DNA of 14,001 nucleotides, from positions 1-14,001 of the forward strand of contig JBEGTJ010000043.1 in assembly GCA_041179465.1 (NCBI GenBank). Direction: 5' to 3'. This DNA is from TMED14 sp041179465. Its GTDB lineage: Bacteria; Bacteroidota; Bacteroidia; Flavobacteriales; Schleiferiaceae. The translations under genes were made by a program, and so were the position numbers. Positions 7,289 to 14,001 of the stretch are shown here, piece after piece (the first letter of the stretch is position 1; each line of letters begins with the position of its first letter). The notes beneath the pieces are model-generated. The model saw only the letters and a program-made list of their open reading frames with translations. It was not told the DNA's origin and searched no databases.

Positions 7289-7767
7289 TACTTGAGCTTG
7301 CGAACTTCAGAAAAAAGCACTTCTTCTTCGCCCGGAACGTATTTGTTGGCCTGCCAAACGATTTCGCCGGCGCCGTTGAGAAGGAAGGTGTGCGGCACGT
7401 TGTTCACGCCCATAGCCCGGCGCAAGTCGCTGTTGGGGTCGAGCACGACCTGGTAGTCCCAGCCCTGTCCGGCCACAAACGGGGCCACCTTGGGGCTCGT
7501 GCGCGCGTCGTCGATGCTCACCGCGATCAAGGTAACGCCGGTTTCTTCGTGCAGTTCTTCGTAGTGCTCCGCCATGGCGTTGAGCTCGTTGATGCAGGGC
7601 TTGCACCACGTGGCCCAAAAGCTGACGATCGTGGGCTTGCCCTCTTGGCGAAGGCTGGAAATCGGAACTTTTGCTCCTTCAAGGGTTTGTACGTCCATTT
7701 TGGGCAGGCCCTGAGCGCTCAGCGCAAGGCACAGGGCCGTGAACGCTGCGGTGTAAAGGATTTTCAT
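7288..7767 (-). CDS. TlpA-like periplasmic thiol-disulfide oxidoreductase
   Basis: 159 residues: a signal peptide (1-19, ending LSAQ) followed by a single thioredoxin-fold domain of the TlpA/AhpC-TSA type. Active site WATWCKPC (Cys55, Cys58) and cis-proline in NVPHTF (Pro125). The protein is short for the family and lacks the N-terminal extra domain (DUF4369) seen in many Bacteroidota TlpA-like proteins. The start at 7767 was preferred to an upstream ATG at 7803 because it gives a clean signal peptide and lies 4 bases after a plausible -7 element. First gene of the operon with the barrel and the Omp28 lipoprotein. Likely role: reducing or exchanging disulfides in the periplasm; its natural partner is probably one of the two downstream products. 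Confidence 0.93.
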   Translation of the reverse strand: MKILYTAAFTALCLALSAQGLPKMDVQTLEGAKVPISSLRQEGKPTIVSFWATWCKPCINELNAMAEHYEELHEETGVTLIAVSIDDARTSPKVAPFVAGQGWDYQVVLDPNSDLRRAMGVNNVPHTFLLNGAGEIVWQANKYVPGEEEVLFSEVRKLK

Positions 7768-7771
7768 GCCC

Positions 7772-7803
7772 TCAAGGTACGTTAGGGGGTCCGGCTCGTC
7801 CAA
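7772..7803 (-). promoter_or_regulatory. Promoter of the TlpA-like/barrel/Omp28 operon
   Basis: Read on the minus strand: TTG (7803-7801), 21 bases, TACCTTGA (7779-7772), then GGGC and the ATG. The -7 box matches the core of TAnnTTTG with one mismatch in TTTG. The spacing is the same as in the promoter at 9873-9905. The 4-base distance to the ATG predicts a leaderless or nearly leaderless transcript. Confidence 0.5.
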
Positions 7804-7820
7804 GTCCTGGGGGGTAGGGC

Positions 7821-7860
7821 CCCAAAAGAAGCGCCCGGACCTTGCGGCCCGGGCGCGTTC
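7821..7860 (-). terminator. Rho-independent terminator of the Omp28-like T9SS cargo gene
   Basis: GCGCCCGG (7831-7838) and CCGGGCGC (7849-7856) form a perfect 8-base GC-rich stem with a 10-base loop; three more pairs form beyond one bulged base (GAA 7828-7830 with TTC 7858-7860). On the minus strand the stem is followed by TTCTTTTGGGG (7830-7820). It lies 20 bases past the stop at 7881 and just before the next operon's promoter. Confidence 0.8.
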
Positions 7861-7880
7861 CCACCGAACTCCGTTCGGAA

Positions 7881-9806
7881 TTAGTGCTGTACCGTGAAGC
7901 GAAGCGTTTCGATGCGGTCGCTGAGGGCGATCTTCACCGTGTACACTCCATTGGCCAGATCGGCCACATTGAAGTTCAGCTCCTGGGCACCGGCCTCGAG
8001 CGTTACGCTTTGGGCGATCACGCGCTGTCCGTTCAGGTTGTAGACCTCAACCGCAGCTTCACCTGCCTCAGCGGCCTGAAGGGCCACCTTGACGGCGTCG
8101 CGGGCGGGGTTCGGGTACACGCGGGCTTGGGCCATCAGCTCCTCTTCTTCACCCAGGGCGCTCGTGCTTACCCAGATGTTGTCGAGCCAAAGGTTGTTTC
8201 CGTAGGCCGAGTTGCACTCAAACTTGACGATGATGTCCTGACCGGCGAACTGGGCAAGGCTGATCGTATTGGGGTACCACTGCGTGGGCTGCGGGAAGAA
8301 ACGGCTGGTGGTGTTTGCCGCCGTGGCGAGCGCCGAGCCGGACTTGTCGAACACGTTGGTCCAGGTGCTGCCGCAGTTCGACGAAACGAACACCTTCAGT
8401 CCGTCGGCCTCACCGGCGTACGAAGCGTAGGCGTGGTTGAAGAACAGCTTGTGGTTCGCGGTCACACCGCCCACTTTCGGGGTGATGATGCTCGCTTGGG
8501 CACCTGACTGCATCGTGAAGAAGTCCACCATCAGCGACTTGGCTGATTGGCCGTAGCCGCCCAGTTCCCATGCCAGTCCGTTTACGTTGGCTTTAGACAC
8601 CACGGTAACCAAAGGCTTGCTCGGGGTGTTGTAAAGCAGTACGTGACCTGCGGGGATCTCGTTGAAGTTGGCGTTCTCCATGCCTTCGGCGAAGGGAGCC
8701 GGCGTCGGAGTGTTGCTGATTACGGCGGCAATCAAGGGAGCCGACATGTTGTTCATGCCGTTCACGTCACCCGTTCCGTTGGGCGCGCTCACCGAACCCA
8801 CGAGGGAGTTGGTGCCAGCGGGAAGCGTCACTTGGGGGAAGTTCACCACGGCGGTTGCGCCCGCAGCGAGGTTTCCGGTCCAGTTTTGCGAAACCGGCGT
8901 GCCGCCGTTCACGGTGTAGCTCACGGTGGCCGACGTAATGGCTACGCTGCCCTCGTTCTTGATGGTCACCGAAGGCGTGGTCGTTCCGTTGCACAGACCG
9001 GCGGTGGAGGCCGTGAAGGCGTTCAGTCCTACGTCGGGCAAGCCGGCGATCGTTTGGGGCGTGGTGCGCGCGGCGTTCAGGACGGACTTGTTGCTGTTGT
9101 CTTGAACGAAGGCCACTACGGCAACTTTGTTCAGGTTCGCCAAGTACGCAGGGGCCTTGATTTTGAAGGTGAACATTTGGGTCTGGCCCGCCGTCCAGCT
9201 GTCGGCCATCGTCGTGCCGTTGGCGTCAGGAACCATTTTGCGCATGACCTGGTAGAAGTCTTTTTCGCCGTTGGAACCCGGAGCTGAAGGGTAGTTGATT
9301 TCTTCTTCGATCAAGGCTACGTGCAGCTTCAACGAACCGGCAGAACCTGAAGAAACCGTGGTGGTTCCTGCGTTCGCTACAAATACGCCGATTTGAATCG
9401 AGTCGTAGTTGGCGGTCCACTGGTGGCTGGCGGTGAGGTTCAACGGAGCCGCCGTGTTGTAGCGGTTGTTGATCGTCGTGGCGGTTACAATGGTACCGGG
9501 TGAGCCGGGACCGCTTCCGTCCATTACCGAGTTGGGCACGCCCGTCACGTTGTAGTACTGAACGCGGGCGGCAGCTTCAGTCGGGTTGGCGGCATTCATC
9601 GGGTCGACGCCGGGCCAGCTGGTTTGGTACTTAAGGGCGACTACTTTGGTCGAGTTTGCGTCCAGAATGGTTTTGAGCGCAGGGTTTTGAGAGGCGCACG
9701 GTCCGCAAGAGGCTTGAGTGAAGTGCTCAACCAGAACCAAGCGGTTTTGGCCAAAGGCGCTCAAGCTAAGCAAACCCGCAAGGGCGGTTAGGGTAAGGTG
9801 CTTCAT
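7881..9806 (-). CDS. Secreted Omp28-like multidomain protein with T9SS sorting domain
   Basis: 641 residues. Signal peptide 1-20 (ends AFGQ). Residues 21-250 resemble the Omp28 family: VLVEHFTQASCGPC carries a thioredoxin-type CGPC (Cys34, Cys37), and TGVPNSVMDG (88-97) a probable cis-proline. About 255-365 is a CARDB/Ig-like beta domain (TIKNEGSVAI, VNGG). About 370-548 resembles the jelly-roll 'choice-of-anchor J' type with the LWLDNIWV ending. Residues 560-641 form a T9SS type A sorting domain: YPNP (564-567), VYNLNGQRV, ANGVYTVKI and a beta-rich end. Predicted route: Sec export, then T9SS to the surface or medium with removal of the C-terminal domain. It has its own terminator and is divergent from the small T9SS cargo gene. 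Disulfide chemistry is inferred from CGPC; adhesion or ligand binding by the C-terminal half is possible. Confidence 0.88.
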   Translation of the reverse strand: MKHLTLTALAGLLSLSAFGQNRLVLVEHFTQASCGPCASQNPALKTILDANSTKVVALKYQTSWPGVDPMNAANPTEAAARVQYYNVTGVPNSVMDGSGPGSPGTIVTATTINNRYNTAAPLNLTASHQWTANYDSIQIGVFVANAGTTTVSSGSAGSLKLHVALIEEEINYPSAPGSNGEKDFYQVMRKMVPDANGTTMADSWTAGQTQMFTFKIKAPAYLANLNKVAVVAFVQDNSNKSVLNAARTTPQTIAGLPDVGLNAFTASTAGLCNGTTTPSVTIKNEGSVAITSATVSYTVNGGTPVSQNWTGNLAAGATAVVNFPQVTLPAGTNSLVGSVSAPNGTGDVNGMNNMSAPLIAAVISNTPTPAPFAEGMENANFNEIPAGHVLLYNTPSKPLVTVVSKANVNGLAWELGGYGQSAKSLMVDFFTMQSGAQASIITPKVGGVTANHKLFFNHAYASYAGEADGLKVFVSSNCGSTWTNVFDKSGSALATAANTTSRFFPQPTQWYPNTISLAQFAGQDIIVKFECNSAYGNNLWLDNIWVSTSALGEEEELMAQARVYPNPARDAVKVALQAAEAGEAAVEVYNLNGQRVIAQSVTLEAGAQELNFNVADLANGVYTVKIALSDRIETLRFTVQH

Positions 9807-9839
9807 GAATTAGCGTTGAATAAAAGGGTTTAAGAGGGC

Positions 9840-9847
9840 GAAAACTA
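9840..9847 (-). promoter_or_regulatory. Weak candidate -7 element for the large Omp28-like gene
   Basis: On the minus strand TAGTTTTC (9847-9840) matches TAnnTTTG except at the last base and lies 33 bases before the ATG at 9806. No TTG occurs at a 19-21 base spacing upstream. The whole divergent gap (9807-9909) is AT-rich compared with its surroundings, so a promoter is expected here, but this exact site is uncertain. Confidence 0.25.
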
Positions 9848-9872
9848 CGCAAAAAATGAATGCGCTCCGACG

Positions 9873-9905
9873 TTTGGGTGCGGACTTCGCAACGAATTAC
9901 CTTTA
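9873..9905 (+). promoter_or_regulatory. Promoter of the small T9SS-sorted protein gene
   Basis: TTTG (9873-9876), 21 bases, TACCTTTA (9898-9905), then CCCA and the ATG at 9910. Both boxes match the Bacteroidota -33/-7 pattern with one mismatch in the last -7 base. Transcription would start at or next to the ATG. Confidence 0.55.
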
Positions 9906-9909
9906 CCCA

Positions 9910-10593
9910 ATGCAAAAAACCCTGTTTTTCTTCGCCGCGGCCCTCGGGAGCCTTGCCCTTGGTGCCCAAAGTTTGGTGGTGACCTCAATGGACAGCGTCG
10001 CGTACGCCAACAGCCACAACATGACGCAGGCCACGGCCCACATCGCCGTCAAAAACACGTCGGCGGCAACTAAGGACTACCAGGTGATCCGCCGCAAGGT
10101 CGGAACCACCGGAATCGTGGATTCCAATTACTTCTGCTGGGATTTGTGCTACCCGACCTGGGCCAACCAGAGCCAGGGCACGGTAACGATCGCTCCGAAC
10201 GGGGTGGCCAACGACTTCTCGGGCTACGCCTACGTCCGCGACACCTCGGCCAACGGCCAAGACACCATTTGGTACACCTTTGTCAACGTCGCTGACCCGA
10301 ACGACAGCCTTCAGGCCCGAGTGGTGTTTGCCATGAACCGCTACGTGGCGACGCCCGAATCGATGCTCCCGGTGCTGCGGTTGGCGCCCCAGCCCGCTCA
10401 GGCCGGCCAATGGGTGAGCGGAATTCCCGCGGACGTCCAAAAGGTGGAGTGGCTCGACGCCCTCGGCCGCGTGGCCCGCCGCGAAGAATCAGTGGTGAAC
10501 GGCGCCGTCCGCGCCCCAGAGGCTCCGGGATTGTGGCTCCTGCGCAGCTACCATGCCGGCGGAGTGCGAACGACCAAGGTCACGGTCCGCTAA
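9910..10593 (+). CDS. Small secreted protein with a divergent T9SS sorting domain
   Basis: 227 residues. The ATG at 9910 was chosen over an in-frame ATG at 9856 because it directly begins a signal peptide (1-20, ending LGAQ) and because the promoter boxes lie within the longer version. Residues 21-145 form a beta-rich, probably Ig-like domain with the only two cysteines of the mature protein in NYFCWDLCYP (Cys76, Cys80), a CxxxC arrangement. The C-terminus looks like a shortened T9SS type A domain: LAPQPAQAGQWV in place of the usual YPNPA start, VEWLDALGRVARRE in place of the IYDxxGRxV strand, and GLWLLRSYHAGGVRTTKVTVR-like end strands. Function unknown. It is divergent from the large Omp28-like gene and 41 bases ahead of ruvA, with no terminator in between, so read-through into ruvA-sprA is plausible. 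Confidence 0.8.
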   Translation: MQKTLFFFAAALGSLALGAQSLVVTSMDSVAYANSHNMTQATAHIAVKNTSAATKDYQVIRRKVGTTGIVDSNYFCWDLCYPTWANQSQGTVTIAPNGVANDFSGYAYVRDTSANGQDTIWYTFVNVADPNDSLQARVVFAMNRYVATPESMLPVLRLAPQPAQAGQWVSGIPADVQKVEWLDALGRVARREESVVNGAVRAPEAPGLWLLRSYHAGGVRTTKVTVR

Positions 10594-10634
10594 GCGCGGC
10601 ATACGAATCACTCGACGACGGCGTTAACCAAGGT

Positions 10635-11213
10635 ATGCTCTACCACCTCAGAGGAAGCTTGACGCGCAAGACCCCCACCTTTGTGGTGGTGGACTGCGGC
10701 GGGCTTGGCTACCTCGTGCACATTTCACTGACCACCTTTGGGCAGCTTCCCGAGTCGGGCTCGGTAGAACTCCTGCTGCACCCGGTGTACCGCGAAGACG
10801 CCCAGCTGCTCTTTGGCTTCGCCACCGAGCTCGAACGCGAGGTGTTTGTGATGCTCAATTCGGTTTCGGGAGTGGGGGCGAGCACGGCGCGCGTGATTTT
10901 GTCCACCTTGCGCCCCGAAGAGACCTTGTCGGTACTCGCCAACGGCGACTCGGGCAGCCTGCAGCGCATCAAAGGAATCGGAGCCAAGACCGCCCAGCGC
11001 ATTGTGGTTGACCTGCGCGACAAGGCGGTGAAGCTTGGCGCGACCACCTCGGCCCTTCCCGCGGGGGGCTCAGCCCGCCACGAGGCTCTTGAGGCTCTGC
11101 TGGTGCTGGGTTTTGCCCGACCTGCGGTAGAAAAAATCGTATCGGCCCTGGCAGCTGAAGATGCCGAAGCCGGCGTCGAAGAGCTGATTAAACGGGCCTT
11201 AGCACGCCTTTAA
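10635..11213 (+). CDS. ruvA: Holliday junction DNA-binding protein RuvA
   Basis: 192 residues, normal family length. Tetrameric protein that holds the four-way junction and loads RuvB. N-terminal OB-fold domain (1-65) with the acidic pin residues Glu54-Asp55 in YREDAQLLFGF; two helix-hairpin-helix motifs, SVSGVGASTA (76-85) and RIKGIGAKTA (111-120); and a C-terminal three-helix RuvB-binding domain (about 147-192). The frame is open upstream to 10410, but MLYHLRG at 10635 is the family-typical N-terminus. The leader holds AAGG (10630-10633) close to the ATG; no promoter is convincing in the 41-base gap. sprA starts 5 bases after the stop, so the two are very probably cotranscribed. Confidence 0.97.
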   Translation: MLYHLRGSLTRKTPTFVVVDCGGLGYLVHISLTTFGQLPESGSVELLLHPVYREDAQLLFGFATELEREVFVMLNSVSGVGASTARVILSTLRPEETLSVLANGDSGSLQRIKGIGAKTAQRIVVDLRDKAVKLGATTSALPAGGSARHEALEALLVLGFARPAVEKIVSALAAEDAEAGVEELIKRALARL

Positions 11214-11218
11214 GTCGC

Positions 11219-14001
11219 ATGAGGGGGCTCCTGACGTTGCTGGGATTTCTGGCGCTCCTTCGGCTTGGGGCCCAAGACAGCACGGGCACCCGCTGGCCGA
11301 TGCCCGGACTCCCCACGCCTCCGAACTGGAAAACGGAAGTGACGTACGACCCGGTCACGGGTTTTTACGTTTTGCAGCGCACCGTTTCGGGAATGCCGGT
11401 CGGCGCCCCGCGCTACCTTACCCCGGCCGACTACCAAGCTCTGCGCTTTCGCGAGCTCGAGTCGGAGTTTTGGCAAAAACGTTGGGCCCAAAACTCGGGC
11501 GGATCGGACCGCGACGGCTCGAGCCTAGTCCCCGACATGAGCATCACGAGCCCGGTCCTCCGCGACATTTTTGGGTCGGACAAGCTCGAAATCCGCCCCA
11601 CGGGCAGCGCGGAGCTGCGGGTCGGCCTCCGCTACCAGCACATCAAGAATCCGATTGTGCCCGAGCGCAACCGCCGGACGTTTGCTCTCGATTTTGACCA
11701 AAAAATGCAGGTGAGCGCCGCGGGCAAGTTGGGCGACCGCCTCAACCTGAACTTCAATTTCGACACCGAGGCCACGTTCGCCTTCGAGAACAAAATCAAG
11801 CTCGACTTCAAAGGCCAAGAAGACGATATCTTAAAGAGTTTCGAGATGGGCGACGTGAGTTTGCCCACCAACGGTAGCCTGATTACCGGGGTGCAGAGCC
11901 TTTTTGGACTCAAAACCCAAATGCAGTTCGGAAAGACCACGGTGACCACGGTGCTTGCCGAACAGCGCTCCCAGAGCCAAAACATGAACATTCAGGGCGG
12001 CGCCTCGACCCAGGAATTCCGCCTTCAGGCCGACGCTTATGAAGCGAACCGCCACTTTTTCTTGGCCCAGTTCTTTCGGGACCGCTACGAGCAGTGGGTT
12101 GGAACCCGACCCGTGATTCAGTCTCCGGTTCAAATTACGCGGGTTGAAGTGTGGGTTACGAACCGCCGCAACGTGCCCACCGAGGTCCGCAACCTCGTCG
12201 CCTTTCTGGATTTGGGCGAAGGGGAGCCCGCCGCCTACCGCAGTACCAACGCCGCCCGCCCCGGCGAATCCATCTTCCCCGGGCCGAGCGCCGACGGATG
12301 GCCTTCGAACCGTGCGAACCGTTTGGATCCCGAGGAGCTCGTGGCCCGGTTTAGCTCGGTCCGCGACGCCGCCTCAGCCAGCGCGGCACTCAACGCGTCA
12401 GGCTACGACGCCAACATCGAGTACGCCCAGCTGACCAACGCCCGCATGCTGCAGCCCAACGAATACAGCTACCACCCGCAGCTCGGCTATATTTCGCTGA
12501 ATACCGCGCTAAACCAAGACGAAGTGATTGCGGTCGCCTATCAGTACACGGTCAACGGCCGCACCTACCAAGTCGGCGAGTTTTCGAACGACGGCATCGT
12601 GGCCCCGAAGTCGCTCATTCTCAAACTGCTCAAGCACCAAATTTTGAACGTTCGGAGTCCGGCCTGGGACCTCATGATGAAGAACGTGTACAACCTCAAT
12701 GCGTTCCAAATCAGCCCCGAAGACTTCAGGTTGGAGCTGCTCTACGTCAACGACGAAACCGGACTGCCCATTCCCTTTTTGCCCAAGTCCAGCGTCAAGG
12801 ACCAGCTGCTGGTGCAGGTGCTTCAGACCGACAAGGTGAACAGCAACGGAGATCCCTTTCCCGACGGACTTTTCGATTTTGTGGAGGGCACGACGGTGCT
12901 GACCGCCACGGGCCGCATCATTCTGCCGGTGCTCGAGCCCTTTGGGTCTTCGCTGGCCAACCGGCTGAGCACGGCGGACGAGCGCAAGCGCTACGTGTTT
13001 CAGGAACTCTACGATTCGACCCTGTTTCGCGCCCAGGAACAGACCCAAAAGAATAAGTTTTTGCTTCGCGGACGCTACAAATCCGCGGGCGGGTCGGTAA
13101 TTCAGCTGAACTCCTTCAACATTCCGCGCGGGTCCATTTCGGTCACGGCCGGAGGCAATAAGCTCACCGAAAACCAGGATTTTACCGTCGACTACGCCCT
13201 CGGCCAAGTGCGCATCATCAACGAGGCCATAATGCAGAGCGGCGTGCCGATTCGCGTCAGCTTTGAGAACAACTCCCTGTTTAATTTTCAGGCAAAGACC
13301 TTCACGGGCGTCACCGTCAACCACCAGCTCCAGCGGAACTGGACGGTGGGAGGGTCCCTGCTTCAGCTGCGCGAAGGCGCCCTCACCCAGAAGGTTGCGG
13401 CGGGCGACGAGCCGGTGCGCAACGCCATTTGGGGCCTGAACACCCAGTACGAGAAAAACCTTCCCGGCCTCACGCGGGCGATCGACAAGCTTCCCTTTGT
13501 GTCGACCAAGGCCCCCTCGAGCGTCATGGTTACTGCCGAACTGGCCCAGCTGCTGCCGGGGTCGCCCCGCATCATTTCGATCAACGGCGAGCCGACCACC
13601 TACATCGACGACTTTGAGAGCAGCCAAACGGCCATTGACCTGCGCGGAACCATTACCTGGCAGCTCGCCTCGGTGCCCGAAGGGCAGCCCGAACGATTCC
13701 CCGAGGCCACCTTGACCAACAACTGGGCGTCGAACTACAACCGCGCCCGCCTCTCGTGGTACGTCATCGACAATTCCTTTTTCACCGGAACGGCCATTAC
13801 TCCGCCCAACATTCGCAACAATCCGGCAATCACCAGCGACCACCGGCAGCGCATGGTGCCTTTTGCCGAGGTCTTCCCCAACATCACGCTGGATCCGAGC
13901 CAGGCCCGCAACATCAACACGTTTGACCTGCAGTTCGACCCGACCGAGCGCGGACCCTACAACTACGACGTGCAGGGCCTCAACGGCATCTCGGCCGGCC
14001 T
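11219..14001 (+). CDS. sprA: T9SS outer-membrane translocon protein SprA, 3'-truncated by the window edge
   Basis: About 927 codons are visible with no stop; full SprA proteins run to over 2000 residues, so less than half is present. SprA (Sov in Porphyromonas) is the giant beta-barrel through which T9SS cargo crosses the outer membrane, and it is needed for gliding in many Flavobacteriia. The ATG at 11219 starts a signal peptide (1-19, ending LGAQ). Supporting features: WPMPGLPTPPNW near the mature N-terminus; the block MGDVSLPTNGSLITGVQSLFG with KTQMQFGK (210-240), which resembles the family; YIDDFESSQTAIDLRG (about 795-810); and strand-turn alternation throughout. The reading frame was followed codon by codon to the window end without interruption. 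ruvA immediately upstream is a neighbour I know from other Flavobacteriia. It provides the export route expected for the two T9SS cargos in this window. Confidence 0.95.
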   Translation, partial: MRGLLTLLGFLALLRLGAQDSTGTRWPMPGLPTPPNWKTEVTYDPVTGFYVLQRTVSGMPVGAPRYLTPADYQALRFRELESEFWQKRWAQNSGGSDRDGSSLVPDMSITSPVLRDIFGSDKLEIRPTGSAELRVGLRYQHIKNPIVPERNRRTFALDFDQKMQVSAAGKLGDRLNLNFNFDTEATFAFENKIKLDFKGQEDDILKSFEMGDVSLPTNGSLITGVQSLFGLKTQMQFGKTTVTTVLAEQRSQSQNMNIQGGASTQEFRLQADAYEANRHFFLAQFFRDRYEQWVGTRPVIQSPVQITRVEVWVTNRRNVPTEVRNLVAFLDLGEGEPAAYRSTNAARPGESIFPGPSADGWPSNRANRLDPEELVARFSSVRDAASASAALNASGYDANIEYAQLTNARMLQPNEYSYHPQLGYISLNTALNQDEVIAVAYQYTVNGRTYQVGEFSNDGIVAPKSLILKLLKHQILNVRSPAWDLMMKNVYNLNAFQISPEDFRLELLYVNDETGLPIPFLPKSSVKDQLLVQVLQTDKVNSNGDPFPDGLFDFVEGTTVLTATGRIILPVLEPFGSSLANRLSTADERKRYVFQELYDSTLFRAQEQTQKNKFLLRGRYKSAGGSVIQLNSFNIPRGSISVTAGGNKLTENQDFTVDYALGQVRIINEAIMQSGVPIRVSFENNSLFNFQAKTFTGVTVNHQLQRNWTVGGSLLQLREGALTQKVAAGDEPVRNAIWGLNTQYEKNLPGLTRAIDKLPFVSTKAPSSVMVTAELAQLLPGSPRIISINGEPTTYIDDFESSQTAIDLRGTITWQLASVPEGQPERFPEATLTNNWASNYNRARLSWYVIDNSFFTGTAITPPNIRNNPAITSDHRQRMVPFAEVFPNITLDPSQARNINTFDLQFDPTERGPYNYDVQGLNGISAG

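Noticed and set aside
5723..7456. Long open frame on the plus strand opposite the barrel gene (577 codons)
   Set aside because: The minus-strand reading gives a signal peptide, barrel strands and a C-terminal Phe with coupled neighbours; the plus-strand reading is Val/Gly/Arg-rich without recognisable structure.
7768..7803. Longer start for the TlpA-like protein
   Set aside because: The 12 extra residues are acidic and precede a normal signal peptide; they overlap the predicted promoter.
7864..7878. Small hairpin CCGAAC / GTTCGG just after the stop of the large Omp28-like gene
   Set aside because: Only 6 pairs with a 3-base loop and no T run; the much stronger stem at 7831-7856 explains termination.
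9856..9909. Longer start for the small T9SS cargo
   Set aside because: It would put 18 charged or polar residues ahead of a complete signal peptide and place the promoter boxes inside the coding region.
10410..10634. N-terminal extension of ruvA to an upstream in-frame ATG
   Set aside because: The extra 75 residues are Arg/Pro-rich, lie in another frame of the T9SS cargo gene, and RuvA normally starts as at 10635.
10621..10634. Possible -7 element just before ruvA (TTAACCAAGG)
   Set aside because: It keeps TA but not the TTTG half, and no TTG lies at suitable spacing; too weak to list.
12509..13843. Long open frame on the minus strand opposite sprA (444 codons)
   Set aside because: Antisense of a continuous SprA reading; no recognisable domain.

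Overview
The window looks like chromosomal DNA of a GC-rich member of the Bacteroidota, most likely the Flavobacteriales. The basis is a SprA-type translocon protein of the type IX secretion system (T9SS), two predicted secreted proteins with T9SS C-terminal sorting domains, Omp28-family proteins, Bacteroidota-style cytochrome oxidase subunits, and promoters resembling the Bacteroidota pattern TTG-N(19-21)-TAnnTTTG. No tRNA, rRNA, CRISPR array, insertion sequence or phage gene was seen. Coding density is very high: the longest gap between genes is 103 bases, so there is no gene-free stretch over 300 bases.

Layout. (1) 1-2737, plus strand: the 3' part of coxB, then coxA, the CuA subunit and the haem-copper catalytic subunit of an aa3-type cytochrome c oxidase, closed by a hairpin terminator. 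(2) 2799-4753, plus strand: ruvB and queG, overlapping by 4 bases (ATGA). (3) 4746-7767, minus strand: a compact three-gene operon whose genes overlap by one base each, read as a TlpA-like periplasmic thioredoxin, then an outer-membrane beta-barrel (DUF6029-like), then an Omp28-family lipoprotein with a CxxC motif. It converges on queG with an 8-base overlap. (4) 7881-9806, minus strand: a second, much larger Omp28-like protein with a CGPC motif, a jelly-roll-like region and a T9SS sorting domain, ending at its own terminator. (5) 9910-10593, plus strand: a small T9SS-sorted protein, divergent from the previous gene. (6) 10635-14001, plus strand: ruvA followed 5 bases later by sprA, which runs off the window end.

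How they work together. The outer blocks are housekeeping genes (respiration, Holliday-junction migration, queuosine synthesis, T9SS). The 5.8 kb between queG and ruvA is an accessory block of exported proteins in which every member carries a suggestive cysteine pair: CKPC (TlpA-like), CVGGVC (barrel), CKNC (lipoprotein), CGPC (T9SS cargo) and CWDLC (small T9SS cargo). SprA, at the end of the window, is part of the machine expected to export the last two. The most interesting hypothesis is an envelope thiol-disulfide relay built on the three-gene operon, with the barrel's only two cysteines lying close together near its C-terminus. A second observation is that three genes share the same promoter-to-start geometry (-7 element, exactly 4 bases, then ATG), which predicts leaderless transcripts.
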